The notes under the pieces were generated by a model. It made no database searches. It was not told the origin of the DNA and saw only the letters and a list, made by a program, of their open reading frames with translations. This document shows positions 27,398 to 36,700 of a stretch of 64,000 bases of DNA, piece after piece. The DNA comes from Deltaproteobacteria bacterium. Lineage in GTDB: Bacteria; Myxococcota_C; UBA6777. A program made the translations under genes and the position numbers. Position 1 is the stretch's first letter; each line of letters starts with the position of its first letter. The stretch lies in NCBI GenBank assembly GCA_006226375.1, contig SBHC01000010.1, positions 548,492 through 612,491 of the forward strand. The letters run 5' to 3'.

Positions 27398-30300
27398 GCA
27401 CTCTATCGATCTCATTTCCAGCCCTGGTACAACAGTTGGGCAAAGGTCGACAGTCGGTGTATCGCATTCGACCTCTGTTTATGGAATACCCCGAAGCCAC
27501 CCACCAACGCTTCGAACGGGCGATGAGCATCTTCCTTCGGGACACGCGACAATTTCTTCGCAACCACCTCACCCATCGAAGAGAGCTGGACAAGCTGCTT
27601 TGGTATAACTTCAACCCCGATGTGACATACCACAAGCTATCTGTCAACTTTCGTTCGGGAGCACGAAGTGTCACCGGAACCTTTGGAGTCGCCACGTTTA
27701 AGCTTCGGGGCGAAACCTTTGTCTCCCTCCCAAGCGTTGATAACCACTTGTTCATTGCCGAACAAGACAAACAGGGAAAAGTCAAGCTATTGGAGCAAGT
27801 AGAGACGGCCCTGCAAGACCTATTTCGCGAGAAGCGAAAAGAGTTTGGCAAGGACTGGAACCCCGAAGCTCTGTACGTCCACAAAAACGAATTTGTCACC
27901 ACAGTCGATCTCTCTGTCCATGTCAAACAAGCAGAGTTTCCCTTCGAGATGGACCCTTTTGCAGGGTTCGCTGCCCTGTTTGGGGGAGGCGAAGAGTTCG
28001 AAGGTTCGGAAGAGATCTACAAGGTCGCCACAGATCTCAACGTGTTGTATCCCTACGACCTACAACGAGCCTACGAACGAGACGAACAGGTCGAAAGGAT
28101 CCGCGACTTGTTGTACCGGAAAGACAACACACCTGTGGTCTTGTTGGGTCCATTGGGCGCTGGAAAAACCACGCTGGTGCACGAAGCCGTCCACCGCAAC
28201 ATGGTCCAGCAAGACAAGAAAGAGTTCTTCCGTATCGAAAAGGTGTGGCATCTCGATCCAACCCGGGTGATCGCCGGAATGTCAGTCATCGGAATGTGGC
28301 AGAAGCGGATGGAAGCCATCATCCACTACACATTGCACCGTCTCGATAGCGTTGGAAAAGGCACAGACAAACTCTTTGTCGACAACGCCGTCGCACTCTT
28401 ACGTGTGGGAAAAAGCGCAGGCAGCAACCTTAACTTGGGCGCGTTGCTCAAAACCTACCTGGAGAAGCGACAGTTACAGCTTGTGATTGAGGCAACACCG
28501 GAAGAATGGAACGTTGTCCAAGAACTGGATCGCGGCTTCGCCGACCTGTTTACGGTGGTCCGCGTTCCAGCCGCCGACACAGCAACAGCCGTCCGCATCG
28601 CCAGCCAAAAACGAGCGTTCCTGGAGCTGGAGAACAACTGCACCATTAGCAACCTCGCGCTCCATCGTTTGTTTGCGCTGCAGCGTGCCTACATGAGGCA
28701 AAAGGCCCTGCCGGGAAGTGTGGTCGACTTTTTGTACCAATTGTCCACCAAATTTCGGGGCAAAGAGGTCGAAGAACATGACGTGATGGAGGAGTTTGGT
28801 TCGCGCTTCCAACTCCACAACCGAATCTTTGATCGAGCCAACCCATTGGCTCCCGGAGAAGTGGAAGACTTCATCGACCAGCGCTTAATTGGACAGCCCC
28901 AAGCTGCGGGCTGTTTGGCCCACACCGTGCATCTTCTCAAAGCCGGACTCAACGACCCCAACAAGCCAGTCTCTGCGTTTCTCTTCATCGGCCCAACAGG
29001 CGTTGGCAAAACCCAGGCAGCCAAAGTACTCACTCGCTTCCTCTTTCAATCCGAGGACAACATCGTCCGCTTCGACATGAACGAGTTCCTCGACGCTGCC
29101 TCTGTTGCTCGCTTGGTCGGAGACATCAACAACCCGGAAGGTCAACTGACGGGTCGCGTACGCCACCGTCCGTTCTGTGTGTTGCTCCTCGATGAAATCG
29201 AAAAGGCCCACCCACAAGTTCATGACCTCTTGCTTCAACTGTTGGGAGAAGGCCGCTTAACCGATGCCTTGGGTCGCACCGTTGATTTCACCAACACCAT
29301 CGTCATCATGACCTCCAACATTGGCGCTCAAGAGGCCAGCAAAGTGCTTGGATTTGGCGACAAGGAAGGCCAGGCCAAAGGCAAGTACAAGAAAGCGTTG
29401 GAGACCACATTCCGGCCCGAGTTTCTCAACCGCATCGACAAAGTAGTAACCTTCTCCAAGCTCAAACTTGAAGACGTGATGATGATCGCCCGCTTGCAAA
29501 TGGAGGAGCTATTGCAACGGGACGGCTTCCTCCGTCGCACCACCATCTTGAGCGTCGACAGCGGCGCCCTCCGACAGGTGGCAGAGCGCGGCTTTGACCC
29601 CGAGCTGGGAGGTCGTGCGCTCAAGCGAGCCATTGAACGAGAGCTAACGGTGCTTGCTGCCGAACAGTTGGTGTTCCTTCACAAAGATGTCCCCATCTTG
29701 TTTGAAGTGAGCGCACACAAAGGAAAGCTACAACCCAAAGTAACGCCGCTTCAGCCCGTTGATATCTTGCGCGACTGGGAGCCTCCAGGGCACCCGGAAG
29801 AAGGTCAACTCCTTGGCGATCTACAAGTCCTTTTGGAGGTCGCCAACCAGGCGCTGGAACACATCAACGTTCGCCTCGACGAAGCCCAGGAAGATGGCCG
29901 AACCGTCTTCTCGATCGACTTGTCCGAAACGCCCTACGAAGCCGAGCAGCGGGAGCCTAACGAAGCCAGTGAGCTTTACATGTTCCGCGAACGCATCATA
30001 GACCTCCAGCATGAGCTTCAAGAGCTGGTCGTTGACATGGACGTCTCCATTCCAGACATCACACCACGCTACCGCCACAAAGTAAAACGCGGTCCGCTCG
30101 ATGGCTGGAGACGCCCCGATCGCGACATCAAAGACTACCTCGCTCGAATGGACATCCAGGAGTTTCTCCGCGACGTCCAAGTCACAGCACCCCAGGCCAT
30201 CAGCCGCTCCCAATCGGAGTACTTGCGGTTTTTCTTGAAGCTTGCGTTCTACCGGTTCTTTGCCCAAGATCTGCAGGCCCTTGCTCCCAAAGCTGTGGTC

Positions 30301-30837
30301 CTCCACATCGCCTCCATGGTTGAAGCTCGCGGCGCGGAGTCAGCGCAACACCTTGTCTCTGTGTACCGAACCATCCTCACAGAGTTGGGACTCTCTTGGC
30401 GCTTCCTTCCCGTGGCGACGGAGCATCACAACGAATACGCGATCGTCTGCCAGGGCTCTCGCATCGACGAGTTGCTCCAAAGTGAGCAAGGCATCCACAT
30501 GTACTACCTGCCTTTCCAAACGCCCATTCCTTTGCAGATGCAGATCTACGAATGGCCCGATGCCTACGACATTAAACAACTGGATCGACTCGTAAAAGAT
30601 GGCGTGCTGGATTCGATGCCATGGCGAACAGACTCCCCGCTACCCACCAACATTTTACGTTTGTACGCGCTCGAAAATGGAAGCCAGAGCAGAATTACCG
30701 ATCTTCGCACAAACTGGATAGGACCGGGCAATCTGTCCGCGGAAGAGTGGCTGTTGTTGTTATACGCTGGCCTACCCAAGGCCGAACAGATCACACTCGA
30801 AAACCTTGAACTCTCTCCGAACATGGACCTGGAATAG
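27394..30837 (+). CDS. ClpB/ClpC-like double AAA+ ATPase, second of three
   Basis: 1147 residues, coupled to the first by an ATGA overlap. The N domain (~240 residues) resembles that of the first only in pattern. NBD1 has Walker A GPLGAGKT (~251) but Walker B reads LFVDNAVAL (Asn for the catalytic Glu), and the finger region reads FADLFT. NBD2 is complete: GPTGVGKT (~532), LDEIEKAHPQ (~598), TSNIG, FRPEFLNRID (~673). The pore-loop segment is RLVGDINNPEG, again lacking GYVG and five residues shorter than ClpB. A ~360-residue C-terminal extension ends the protein. The shared losses in all three genes argue for a coherent family, probably forming a hetero-oligomer. Confidence 0.88.
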   Translation: MSTLSISFPALVQQLGKGRQSVYRIRPLFMEYPEATHQRFERAMSIFLRDTRQFLRNHLTHRRELDKLLWYNFNPDVTYHKLSVNFRSGARSVTGTFGVATFKLRGETFVSLPSVDNHLFIAEQDKQGKVKLLEQVETALQDLFREKRKEFGKDWNPEALYVHKNEFVTTVDLSVHVKQAEFPFEMDPFAGFAALFGGGEEFEGSEEIYKVATDLNVLYPYDLQRAYERDEQVERIRDLLYRKDNTPVVLLGPLGAGKTTLVHEAVHRNMVQQDKKEFFRIEKVWHLDPTRVIAGMSVIGMWQKRMEAIIHYTLHRLDSVGKGTDKLFVDNAVALLRVGKSAGSNLNLGALLKTYLEKRQLQLVIEATPEEWNVVQELDRGFADLFTVVRVPAADTATAVRIASQKRAFLELENNCTISNLALHRLFALQRAYMRQKALPGSVVDFLYQLSTKFRGKEVEEHDVMEEFGSRFQLHNRIFDRANPLAPGEVEDFIDQRLIGQPQAAGCLAHTVHLLKAGLNDPNKPVSAFLFIGPTGVGKTQAAKVLTRFLFQSEDNIVRFDMNEFLDAASVARLVGDINNPEGQLTGRVRHRPFCVLLLDEIEKAHPQVHDLLLQLLGEGRLTDALGRTVDFTNTIVIMTSNIGAQEASKVLGFGDKEGQAKGKYKKALETTFRPEFLNRIDKVVTFSKLKLEDVMMIARLQMEELLQRDGFLRRTTILSVDSGALRQVAERGFDPELGGRALKRAIERELTVLAAEQLVFLHKDVPILFEVSAHKGKLQPKVTPLQPVDILRDWEPPGHPEEGQLLGDLQVLLEVANQALEHINVRLDEAQEDGRTVFSIDLSETPYEAEQREPNEASELYMFRERIIDLQHELQELVVDMDVSIPDITPRYRHKVKRGPLDGWRRPDRDIKDYLARMDIQEFLRDVQVTAPQAISRSQSEYLRFFLKLAFYRFFAQDLQALAPKAVVLHIASMVEARGAESAQHLVSVYRTILTELGLSWRFLPVATEHHNEYAIVCQGSRIDELLQSEQGIHMYYLPFQTPIPLQMQIYEWPDAYDIKQLDRLVKDGVLDSMPWRTDSPLPTNILRLYALENGSQSRITDLRTNWIGPGNLSAEEWLLLLYAGLPKAEQITLENLELSPNMDLE

Positions 30838-30872
30838 CTACGATGAATTCGGAAGGATAAGAGAAACAAGCT

Positions 30873-33140
30873 ATGGAGCACTATCGTTATCCCATTCTTT
30901 GTTGGCGAACAGGTCCAGAGTACCTCTGCGGCCATTTGATTGGAACATCGTACAATTGGGTGGCTTCGGATGTACGCAAAATTAAAGCCTCACTCGCCGA
31001 CCGCCTCACTCGCGACCACCAACGTCAAGGCTGGCTGGATGAGCCCCTCCTCTCTCCCCAGCTCAAGATGGTCGAGGTGAAGTGCACACCTAGCTACCAG
31101 GAGAAAGACGGGTTTTACCCTGCCCCTTACAACCTGCTCCTCAATGTCCCTGCTGTGTTCGGGGAAACCGAGTACGGTCACTCGATTTGCTACCTACCTC
31201 TGCTCTCTCAAAGCTTTTATTATTACAACCCCAAACAGCTCCTGGATCTGGCCCGTCACTTTACCCAAGACTTTGTCTCGGGTCTTAAACCTGAGCAAGT
31301 TCACCGCTACCTCCTCCCCGAAACCCCCTGGCTGGAAGAAGCCGTCGTTCGCATCAACGCATCCAGTCGAAGGAACCGGCACCACCAAGGACCCTCTGTT
31401 CACGAACAAACTCTTTCGGGTATGGCAGAGCGCTTTCCCTCCCGTCACTCCGGCCGAAAGAACGCCAGCCCTGTCCCTGACGTCGCCTGGGAACGCACCT
31501 CCTGGGTCGACTCCATTGTCACGCGAATCGTCGACGAACAATCCAATGTCCTCCTCGTCGGCGACAGCGGCGTTGGCAAGAGCGCCATCCTTCGCGAAGC
31601 TGCGAAAAAAGCGTTCAAGATAAGCCGCGGCCAGGAAGGACCCACCTTGCTCTTCTGGAAGACGTCGCCCCACCGCATCATGGCGGGCGCTCGCTACCTT
31701 GGCGACTGGCAAAAGAACTGTGAAAACATGATTGAGGCTGTCCGCAGCAGCGGTGGCTACTTGTGGTTCACAGACTTTGTGGAGCTTGTTCGCACTGGAG
31801 GCGAAGGCGCAGAAGACTCCATCGCAGCCTTCCTCACCCCCTCCCTTCGCGACGGTTCGGTCCGCATCGTAGGGGAAGCAACCTCCCGTCAACTCGAAGC
31901 CATCCGAGTGTTGCTCCCAGGCTTTGTGGAGCTGTTCCAGTTGGTAAAAGTTCCTGAGATGGAGAAACCCGCCGTCCAGCGTGTGCTCCAGCATTTCCAA
32001 GGCTACACCTCACGAAACATGAACATTGCCTACACCCAAGAAGCCTTGGAATTGAGCTATCGCCTCCTCTCACGCTTTGAGCGACGAGAGAGCTTCCCAG
32101 GCAAAGCCATGAAGTTTCTTGGTCAAAGCTTGAACCGAGCGTACCTAAACCAGACAGAGACCATCGAGAACTCCGATATCCTTAGCTTGTTTGTTGAGAA
32201 TACAGGTTTGCCTGAGCTATTTCTTCGCGACGACTTGCTCCTTGACGAAGAGGAGATGCGGTCCTTCTTTACCTCCCAGATCATTGGGCAAGAGAACGCA
32301 CTCGAAGCTCTATACCGCGTAGTCAAAGTGTTTAAGGCGGGCCTCAACGACCCCAACAAGCCCATCGCGACCCTGCTGTTTGCAGGTCCTACCGGTGTAG
32401 GCAAGACGGCCTGCGTCAAAACGCTCGCGGATTACTTCTTTGGCAAAGGCCAAGCATCCAACCCGCTCATACGTATCGATATGAGCGAGTTCCAGCACCC
32501 CATGCAGTTGGAACGGCTGGTCGGTTCCGGGCGTGGAGAGCCGGGCAAGCTCATTCAGCAAGTCCGAGACAAGCCTTTCTCTGTTGTCCTTCTCGACGAG
32601 ATCGAGAAAGCTCATAGCTCCGTTTTCGACATCTTACTGGCTGTCCTTGACGAAGGCATTTTGTACGACGCCTTTGGCCGCCGCACCGACTTTTGCAACA
32701 CCATCATCATCATGACCAGCAACCTGGGCGTCGGCTCAACCCAGTCGATGGGTTTTGCCCGAAGCAACGAGACCAACTTCACATCCAGCGTTCGCTCGTT
32801 CTTCCGACCGGAGTTTTTCAACCGAATCGATTCCGTGGTCACGTTCTCCCACCTGACCCCAGAGAACATCCAGGTGATTACACAAAAGGAGCTATCGGAG
32901 ATTGCTCAGCGGGAAGGTTTGCGCAAACGAAACCTCACGCTCCAAACCACCGACGCTTTGGTCGCCCACCTCGCCGACATCGGCTACGACAAAGACTACG
33001 GCGCGCGTCCTCTCCAACGAGTGGTCGAACGAGTCGTGGTAGCCGCCCTCGCCCGCTACCTCTCCGAGCATCCCAACGCCCACAACCAAACCCTCCGTAT
33101 GGACTGGCGCAACGAGAAGATAGACATTCTCACGCTCTAG
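30873..33140 (+). CDS. ClpB/ClpC-like double AAA+ ATPase, third of three
   Basis: 755 residues, starting 35 bases after the second gene. A ~165-residue N domain with many Tyr and Leu residues and a Ser/His/Arg-rich linker precede NBD1 (Walker A GDSGVGKS ~228). NBD1 Walker B reads LWFTDFVEL, lacking the DE pair, and the finger region is FVELFQ. NBD2 has GPTGVGKT (~503), LDEIEKAHSS (~573), TSNLG and FRPEFFNRID; its pore-loop stretch is RLVGSGRGEPG, without GYVG. Unlike the other two it ends soon after the ClpB-type D2-small domain. Its stop overlaps the convergent cysteine-rich lipoprotein gene by four bases. Confidence 0.88.
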   Translation: MEHYRYPILCWRTGPEYLCGHLIGTSYNWVASDVRKIKASLADRLTRDHQRQGWLDEPLLSPQLKMVEVKCTPSYQEKDGFYPAPYNLLLNVPAVFGETEYGHSICYLPLLSQSFYYYNPKQLLDLARHFTQDFVSGLKPEQVHRYLLPETPWLEEAVVRINASSRRNRHHQGPSVHEQTLSGMAERFPSRHSGRKNASPVPDVAWERTSWVDSIVTRIVDEQSNVLLVGDSGVGKSAILREAAKKAFKISRGQEGPTLLFWKTSPHRIMAGARYLGDWQKNCENMIEAVRSSGGYLWFTDFVELVRTGGEGAEDSIAAFLTPSLRDGSVRIVGEATSRQLEAIRVLLPGFVELFQLVKVPEMEKPAVQRVLQHFQGYTSRNMNIAYTQEALELSYRLLSRFERRESFPGKAMKFLGQSLNRAYLNQTETIENSDILSLFVENTGLPELFLRDDLLLDEEEMRSFFTSQIIGQENALEALYRVVKVFKAGLNDPNKPIATLLFAGPTGVGKTACVKTLADYFFGKGQASNPLIRIDMSEFQHPMQLERLVGSGRGEPGKLIQQVRDKPFSVVLLDEIEKAHSSVFDILLAVLDEGILYDAFGRRTDFCNTIIIMTSNLGVGSTQSMGFARSNETNFTSSVRSFFRPEFFNRIDSVVTFSHLTPENIQVITQKELSEIAQREGLRKRNLTLQTTDALVAHLADIGYDKDYGARPLQRVVERVVVAALARYLSEHPNAHNQTLRMDWRNEKIDILTL

Positions 33141-34528
33141 GGAGTGTCGGGTTGCTTGCACGCACCTTCTTTGCACTCTGTGCCGGTGGGGCATGGCTTG
33201 TTGCAACCGGTGCAATGGAAGTTATCCGAGCCAACAGTTACACAGCTACTTCCGCAAAGGGTTTCGCCTTGTTTGCATGCTGTAACACAGATGCCATCGC
33301 CACACACTTCGCTTGCTTTGCAGCCCCGGTTGCAGCCGTTACAGTGGTTGGCGTTGGTTTTGATGTCCACACAGCCAGCTTGACCACACGACGTGAGCCC
33401 TTGAGGACATTTGCACACGCCCCCCACACACGTGAGACCTCGTAGACAAGGTTCATTGCAGTAACCGCAGTGCAACGAGCTGGTTCGCGGGTCGATGCAC
33501 TCCCCGTCGCAAATCAGCATATCGAGGGGACAACGACACTTCCCCTTGAGACAAACTTGAGGGGCAGGACACTTCCTCCCACATTGGCTGCAGTGATACC
33601 GGTTGGTCATCAGGTCGGCGCAAGCTTGCCCACAGGTAGTCAGGCCCTCAGGGCAAGAGTCTACACATGCTCCATCCGAACAAACTCGACTGCTGGGACA
33701 AGCGTTCCCGCAAGCTCCACACGCGCTGGGATCCATCTTGAGATTTTGACAGGACACACATTGTGTTTCGCCATCTGGGCAGACACAGGTGCCTTGCGTG
33801 CAAATCTGTCCAGGGCCGCAGGCTTTGCCACACTGACCGCAGTGCTTCGCATCTCGCTCGGTATCCACACAAGCACGATCGCAAAGCTTCAACTGCACAG
33901 GACAGCTCGCAGAACATCGGCCGCTTTGGCAGATTGAATTGTTACAAGCTTTGCCACACTGACCACAGTGATCATTGTTGCGGTCCAGGTAGACACACGA
34001 GCCGTCACAAGCCGCCTGACCCGAAGGACAAGACGTGCTGCACTTGCCTTGTGCGCAAACCTTCCCCTGTCCACAAACCTTGCCACACCCGCCACAATGT
34101 TTCCCGTTGGACAGAGGGTTTACGCACTGTTGACCGCACCGAAGGAGTCCTTGGGACACATTGCAATCTGCGACACAGCTACCGTTCACACAGGTTTGTT
34201 GGCCAGAACAGGACTGCCCGCACCCTCCACAATGACCCTTGTCTGTGGTGGTATTGACGCAAACATAGTCGCACCGAGTCTGACCGCCCTGACACTTGGG
34301 GATGCACAGGCCTCCAAAACATTCAGCAGTGAGAGGACAGCGGATCGCATCGCATGGATTTTGGGGTTTTTCCGAGCACCCGATAGACAACAGGAGAAGG
34401 GAGAGACAGGCCAACATCCCAGAGACAAACAGAGGGACACGCAAGCCCGAAACATGGGAGAAAGAAGAAGGCATTTGTTGAGGCATCATCGTCGGATTCT
34501 TTGTTGTAGGAAAAGAACCATCTTTCAT
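33137..34528 (-). CDS. Cysteine-repeat lipoprotein (about nine CxxC repeats)
   Basis: Up to 463 residues; a Met at residue 14 (34489) is an alternative start and neither has a clear ribosome site. A hydrophobic signal ends in LLSIGC, a lipobox. The mature part is built from about nine ~40-residue units with CGxxC, HCGxCGxxC and GxC spacing, the pattern of large secreted proteins in myxobacteria-like genomes, where disulfides or metal clusters stabilise small modules. Conserved D/N residues before HCG recur in every unit. It converges on the AAA+ trio; no enzyme domain is visible. Confidence 0.8.
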   Translation of the reverse strand: MKDGSFPTTKNPTMMPQQMPSSFSHVSGLRVPLFVSGMLACLSLLLLSIGCSEKPQNPCDAIRCPLTAECFGGLCIPKCQGGQTRCDYVCVNTTTDKGHCGGCGQSCSGQQTCVNGSCVADCNVSQGLLRCGQQCVNPLSNGKHCGGCGKVCGQGKVCAQGKCSTSCPSGQAACDGSCVYLDRNNDHCGQCGKACNNSICQSGRCSASCPVQLKLCDRACVDTERDAKHCGQCGKACGPGQICTQGTCVCPDGETQCVSCQNLKMDPSACGACGNACPSSRVCSDGACVDSCPEGLTTCGQACADLMTNRYHCSQCGRKCPAPQVCLKGKCRCPLDMLICDGECIDPRTSSLHCGYCNEPCLRGLTCVGGVCKCPQGLTSCGQAGCVDIKTNANHCNGCNRGCKASEVCGDGICVTACKQGETLCGSSCVTVGSDNFHCTGCNKPCPTGTECKEGACKQPDTP

Positions 34529-34576
34529 TCAACAAGATGGTACCACAACGATGCCAAACTTTCTCAAGAAAAGAGC

Positions 34577-35764
34577 TTACGACATCCAGTGGTAGTCGAC
34601 CCAGCTCAAGGTCAGCGGAAGATCCGGTGAGAACTCATACTTCACGCTTGTTTCTTTGTCGCCCCAAGCACGAGCAGCAAACTCCGAATAAGCGATCACT
34701 TCTTGGCTCATACCCAACGTGTTCATGATGGAGCCTTCGTTCATCGACATCAGCCCCACTGGAGCCAGTCGCAACAACCTCTCCCCAAGAATTTGCTCAC
34801 ACTCCCAGGCTGAACCTCGCCCATGGCTGTTCATCAGGACCTGCACCAAATAGCCGATGTTGGCCGGATAAAGAAGCCACTGCCGCCAGCCCCAGTTTTG
34901 GTTGTCACCAGGGATGCACTCGGTCTCTGATGCATGGATATCATCAAAGTCAACCCGAAAGACCTTGCTGATGATTTGAATCAGATTGGCGCGAGCCTGA
35001 TTCATCACATCTTCTGCCATCTCGACGGGCATCTCAGGGATCTGCTTGGTCAGTCCGGGAGGAATCGGCTTGGGCCTGGGAAGATCCACCATTGGATCTC
35101 CTGGGATGTATTTGTTGGACAGCGTGCTGCTACCGTCGTCACCTCCCAACGACAACATGACCAGATCATCCACAGACTCCAGCCCCATCTCACCAATGAT
35201 CTTAGCAAGACCCGGCATCGCTGGGTTGTTCACAAAAAACACACCGTCCAAGTGGCCAGACCGTCCAGGGAAGAACAACGACATCGCAGCGCTTCGCAGC
35301 GCACCTTCCACCAAAGGGAAGTCCTCCATCGCGTCCTTGCCCCAGTTCGTGTGAACCTGGGGTGTATAGGGTGGTCCCATCAAGGTCGAAAGCAAGCATA
35401 GCTTGGTTGATAGTTTGGTATCCGGTGTAAAGTTCGTCATTTCCGCGATGAAGGGGGCAAACTCCATGTTGGAGAGCATCGCCTCTTTTCCTTCGATCAG
35501 CTTTTTGTACGACTTTATCCCGTCCATTTTCATGAGCTCAAGGAGGCGATCGACATAGTCCACAAGCTTGTCCGCGATCTCCATCCCAGTGAGTTCGTCC
35601 TGGTCCAACAAATACGCCAGATACACTGCTGTGCAAGAGCCGGCAGAGCTACCCATGATCATCTCTGTTTGACGCAAGAAACCCGGCCTCACTTGCTCCA
35701 GTCGCCGCAACAACCGAACATAGGTACAGGCTGAAATTCCACCGTCCATGGCCAACGTACGCAT
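34577..35764 (-). CDS. Patatin-like phospholipase
   Basis: 395 residues from an ATG with GGAGGAG five bases upstream; the frame is open further but that part is unlikely to be coding. The start MRTLAMDGGIS supplies the oxyanion-hole DGG, and GSSAG (residues 38-42, Ser40) is the GxSxG nucleophile elbow. SLGGDDGSS (~170-210) likely carries the catalytic Asp in a variant context. Patatins hydrolyse acyl esters of phospholipids. There is no signal peptide, so it should be cytoplasmic. It lies 48 bases downstream of the Cys-rich lipoprotein start on the same strand; no partner is evident. Confidence 0.82.
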   Translation of the reverse strand: MRTLAMDGGISACTYVRLLRRLEQVRPGFLRQTEMIMGSSAGSCTAVYLAYLLDQDELTGMEIADKLVDYVDRLLELMKMDGIKSYKKLIEGKEAMLSNMEFAPFIAEMTNFTPDTKLSTKLCLLSTLMGPPYTPQVHTNWGKDAMEDFPLVEGALRSAAMSLFFPGRSGHLDGVFFVNNPAMPGLAKIIGEMGLESVDDLVMLSLGGDDGSSTLSNKYIPGDPMVDLPRPKPIPPGLTKQIPEMPVEMAEDVMNQARANLIQIISKVFRVDFDDIHASETECIPGDNQNWGWRQWLLYPANIGYLVQVLMNSHGRGSAWECEQILGERLLRLAPVGLMSMNEGSIMNTLGMSQEVIAYSEFAARAWGDKETSVKYEFSPDLPLTLSWVDYHWMS

Positions 35765-35888
35765 GCCAACTCCTCCTTGAGAGCATCTCCTGCTTGGGTA
35801 GACTGAGCTTTGAGGTACTCGTTGTACCAAAGGAAGAAAGAGAAAGCGAGAGGTTCTCAGCCCAAGAAGCCAAGAATGCATCAAGGAG

Positions 35889-35927
35889 GTGGGTACTTAT
35901 CCCTTGTCTATATCCTGCATAGATAGC
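35889..35927 (+). repeat. Partial, diverged copy of the 76-bp dispersed repeat
   Basis: About 39 bases beginning GTGGGTACTTATCCC match the second half of the repeat found at 37702 and 37940 with a handful of substitutions. It lies in the gap between the patatin gene and the next lipoprotein gene. Confidence 0.55.
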
Positions 35928-36033
35928 GGAGTTATTCATTCGGGCCGCGCAGGTGCTCCGCGTCAAACCAAAGGCGGAGGCCACTTTCTTACCAACAGGA
36001 TTGAATAACACCCATAAGCTAGCCGCAAAGCTC

Positions 36034-36492
36034 TTAGTAAGAGCCATCACCGTTGTCGGTCATGGGACAGTCACAGAATCGCACGTGACCTTTGCTCATG
36101 TCAAAGCAGCCAGCATCCAATTGTTGTTCGGTGCAAGCGCCTGCTTTGTTGGGTTTGAGAACGCCTGTACCGCCGGCTTCCAAACCACAGTCACAAAACA
36201 GGACATGACCACGACCAAACTGCGCACAGCCATCATCAAATTGCTGCTCTGTACAGCCTCCTCGGGTCGCGTTCGGACGCAGCGCTTGCCCTTTTGGCTT
36301 GGTTTCACCTGTCGCAGGGGCTGCTTCCAACGTGGATGTTGTTTTGGTTAAGGCCTGGCTCGACTTCGACACTTTGGTTTGTTTTTGGTTGGCAGAAGAA
36401 GAGTCCAAGTCTCCCGGAACACCGACAGAACAGCCGGTAGCCAGGAGCAGAAAGAGAGAAGATACACCAAGACCTAGCAGAATTCGTTTCAT
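36034..36492 (-). CDS. Small lipoprotein with two CTEQQ...CDC repeats
   Basis: 152 residues. The signal peptide ends with LLATGC, a canonical lipobox. A Ser/Thr/Lys-rich spacer of about 55 residues is followed by two copies of a ~25-residue motif: CTEQQFDDGCxxFGRGHVLFCDC and CTEQQLDAGCFDMSKGHVRFCDC. Four cysteines per copy suggest disulfides. The motif does not match a domain that I know. An AGGAG-like site is just upstream (ACTTAAGGAGTC). Unknown function, cell surface or periplasm. Confidence 0.75.
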   Translation of the reverse strand: MKRILLGLGVSSLFLLLATGCSVGVPGDLDSSSANQKQTKVSKSSQALTKTTSTLEAAPATGETKPKGQALRPNATRGGCTEQQFDDGCAQFGRGHVLFCDCGLEAGGTGVLKPNKAGACTEQQLDAGCFDMSKGHVRFCDCPMTDNGDGSY

Positions 36493-36700
36493 GCGAAAGA
36501 CTCCTTAAGTTGTCATGAAAAAATCTGAAGACGGAGACAAAGCTCTCCGTTGCACGTAAAAGTAGGGGACGGGCTGGCTCCAAAGACAGCGCACTGCGAC
36601 GCCCACTTCTTTGTGCCGCCGTTTGCATCCTGTCCCTACTGTACCCCCTTAGTGCAACCGTCCATCAGGAGCGTTCACAGAAAAATGAAACTTCTTGTTC

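Noticed and set aside
24164-33140. AAA+ trio as a Clp protease or T6SS ClpV module
   Set aside because: No clpP, clpS or T6SS structural genes are nearby, Clp_N is absent and the threading loop is missing.
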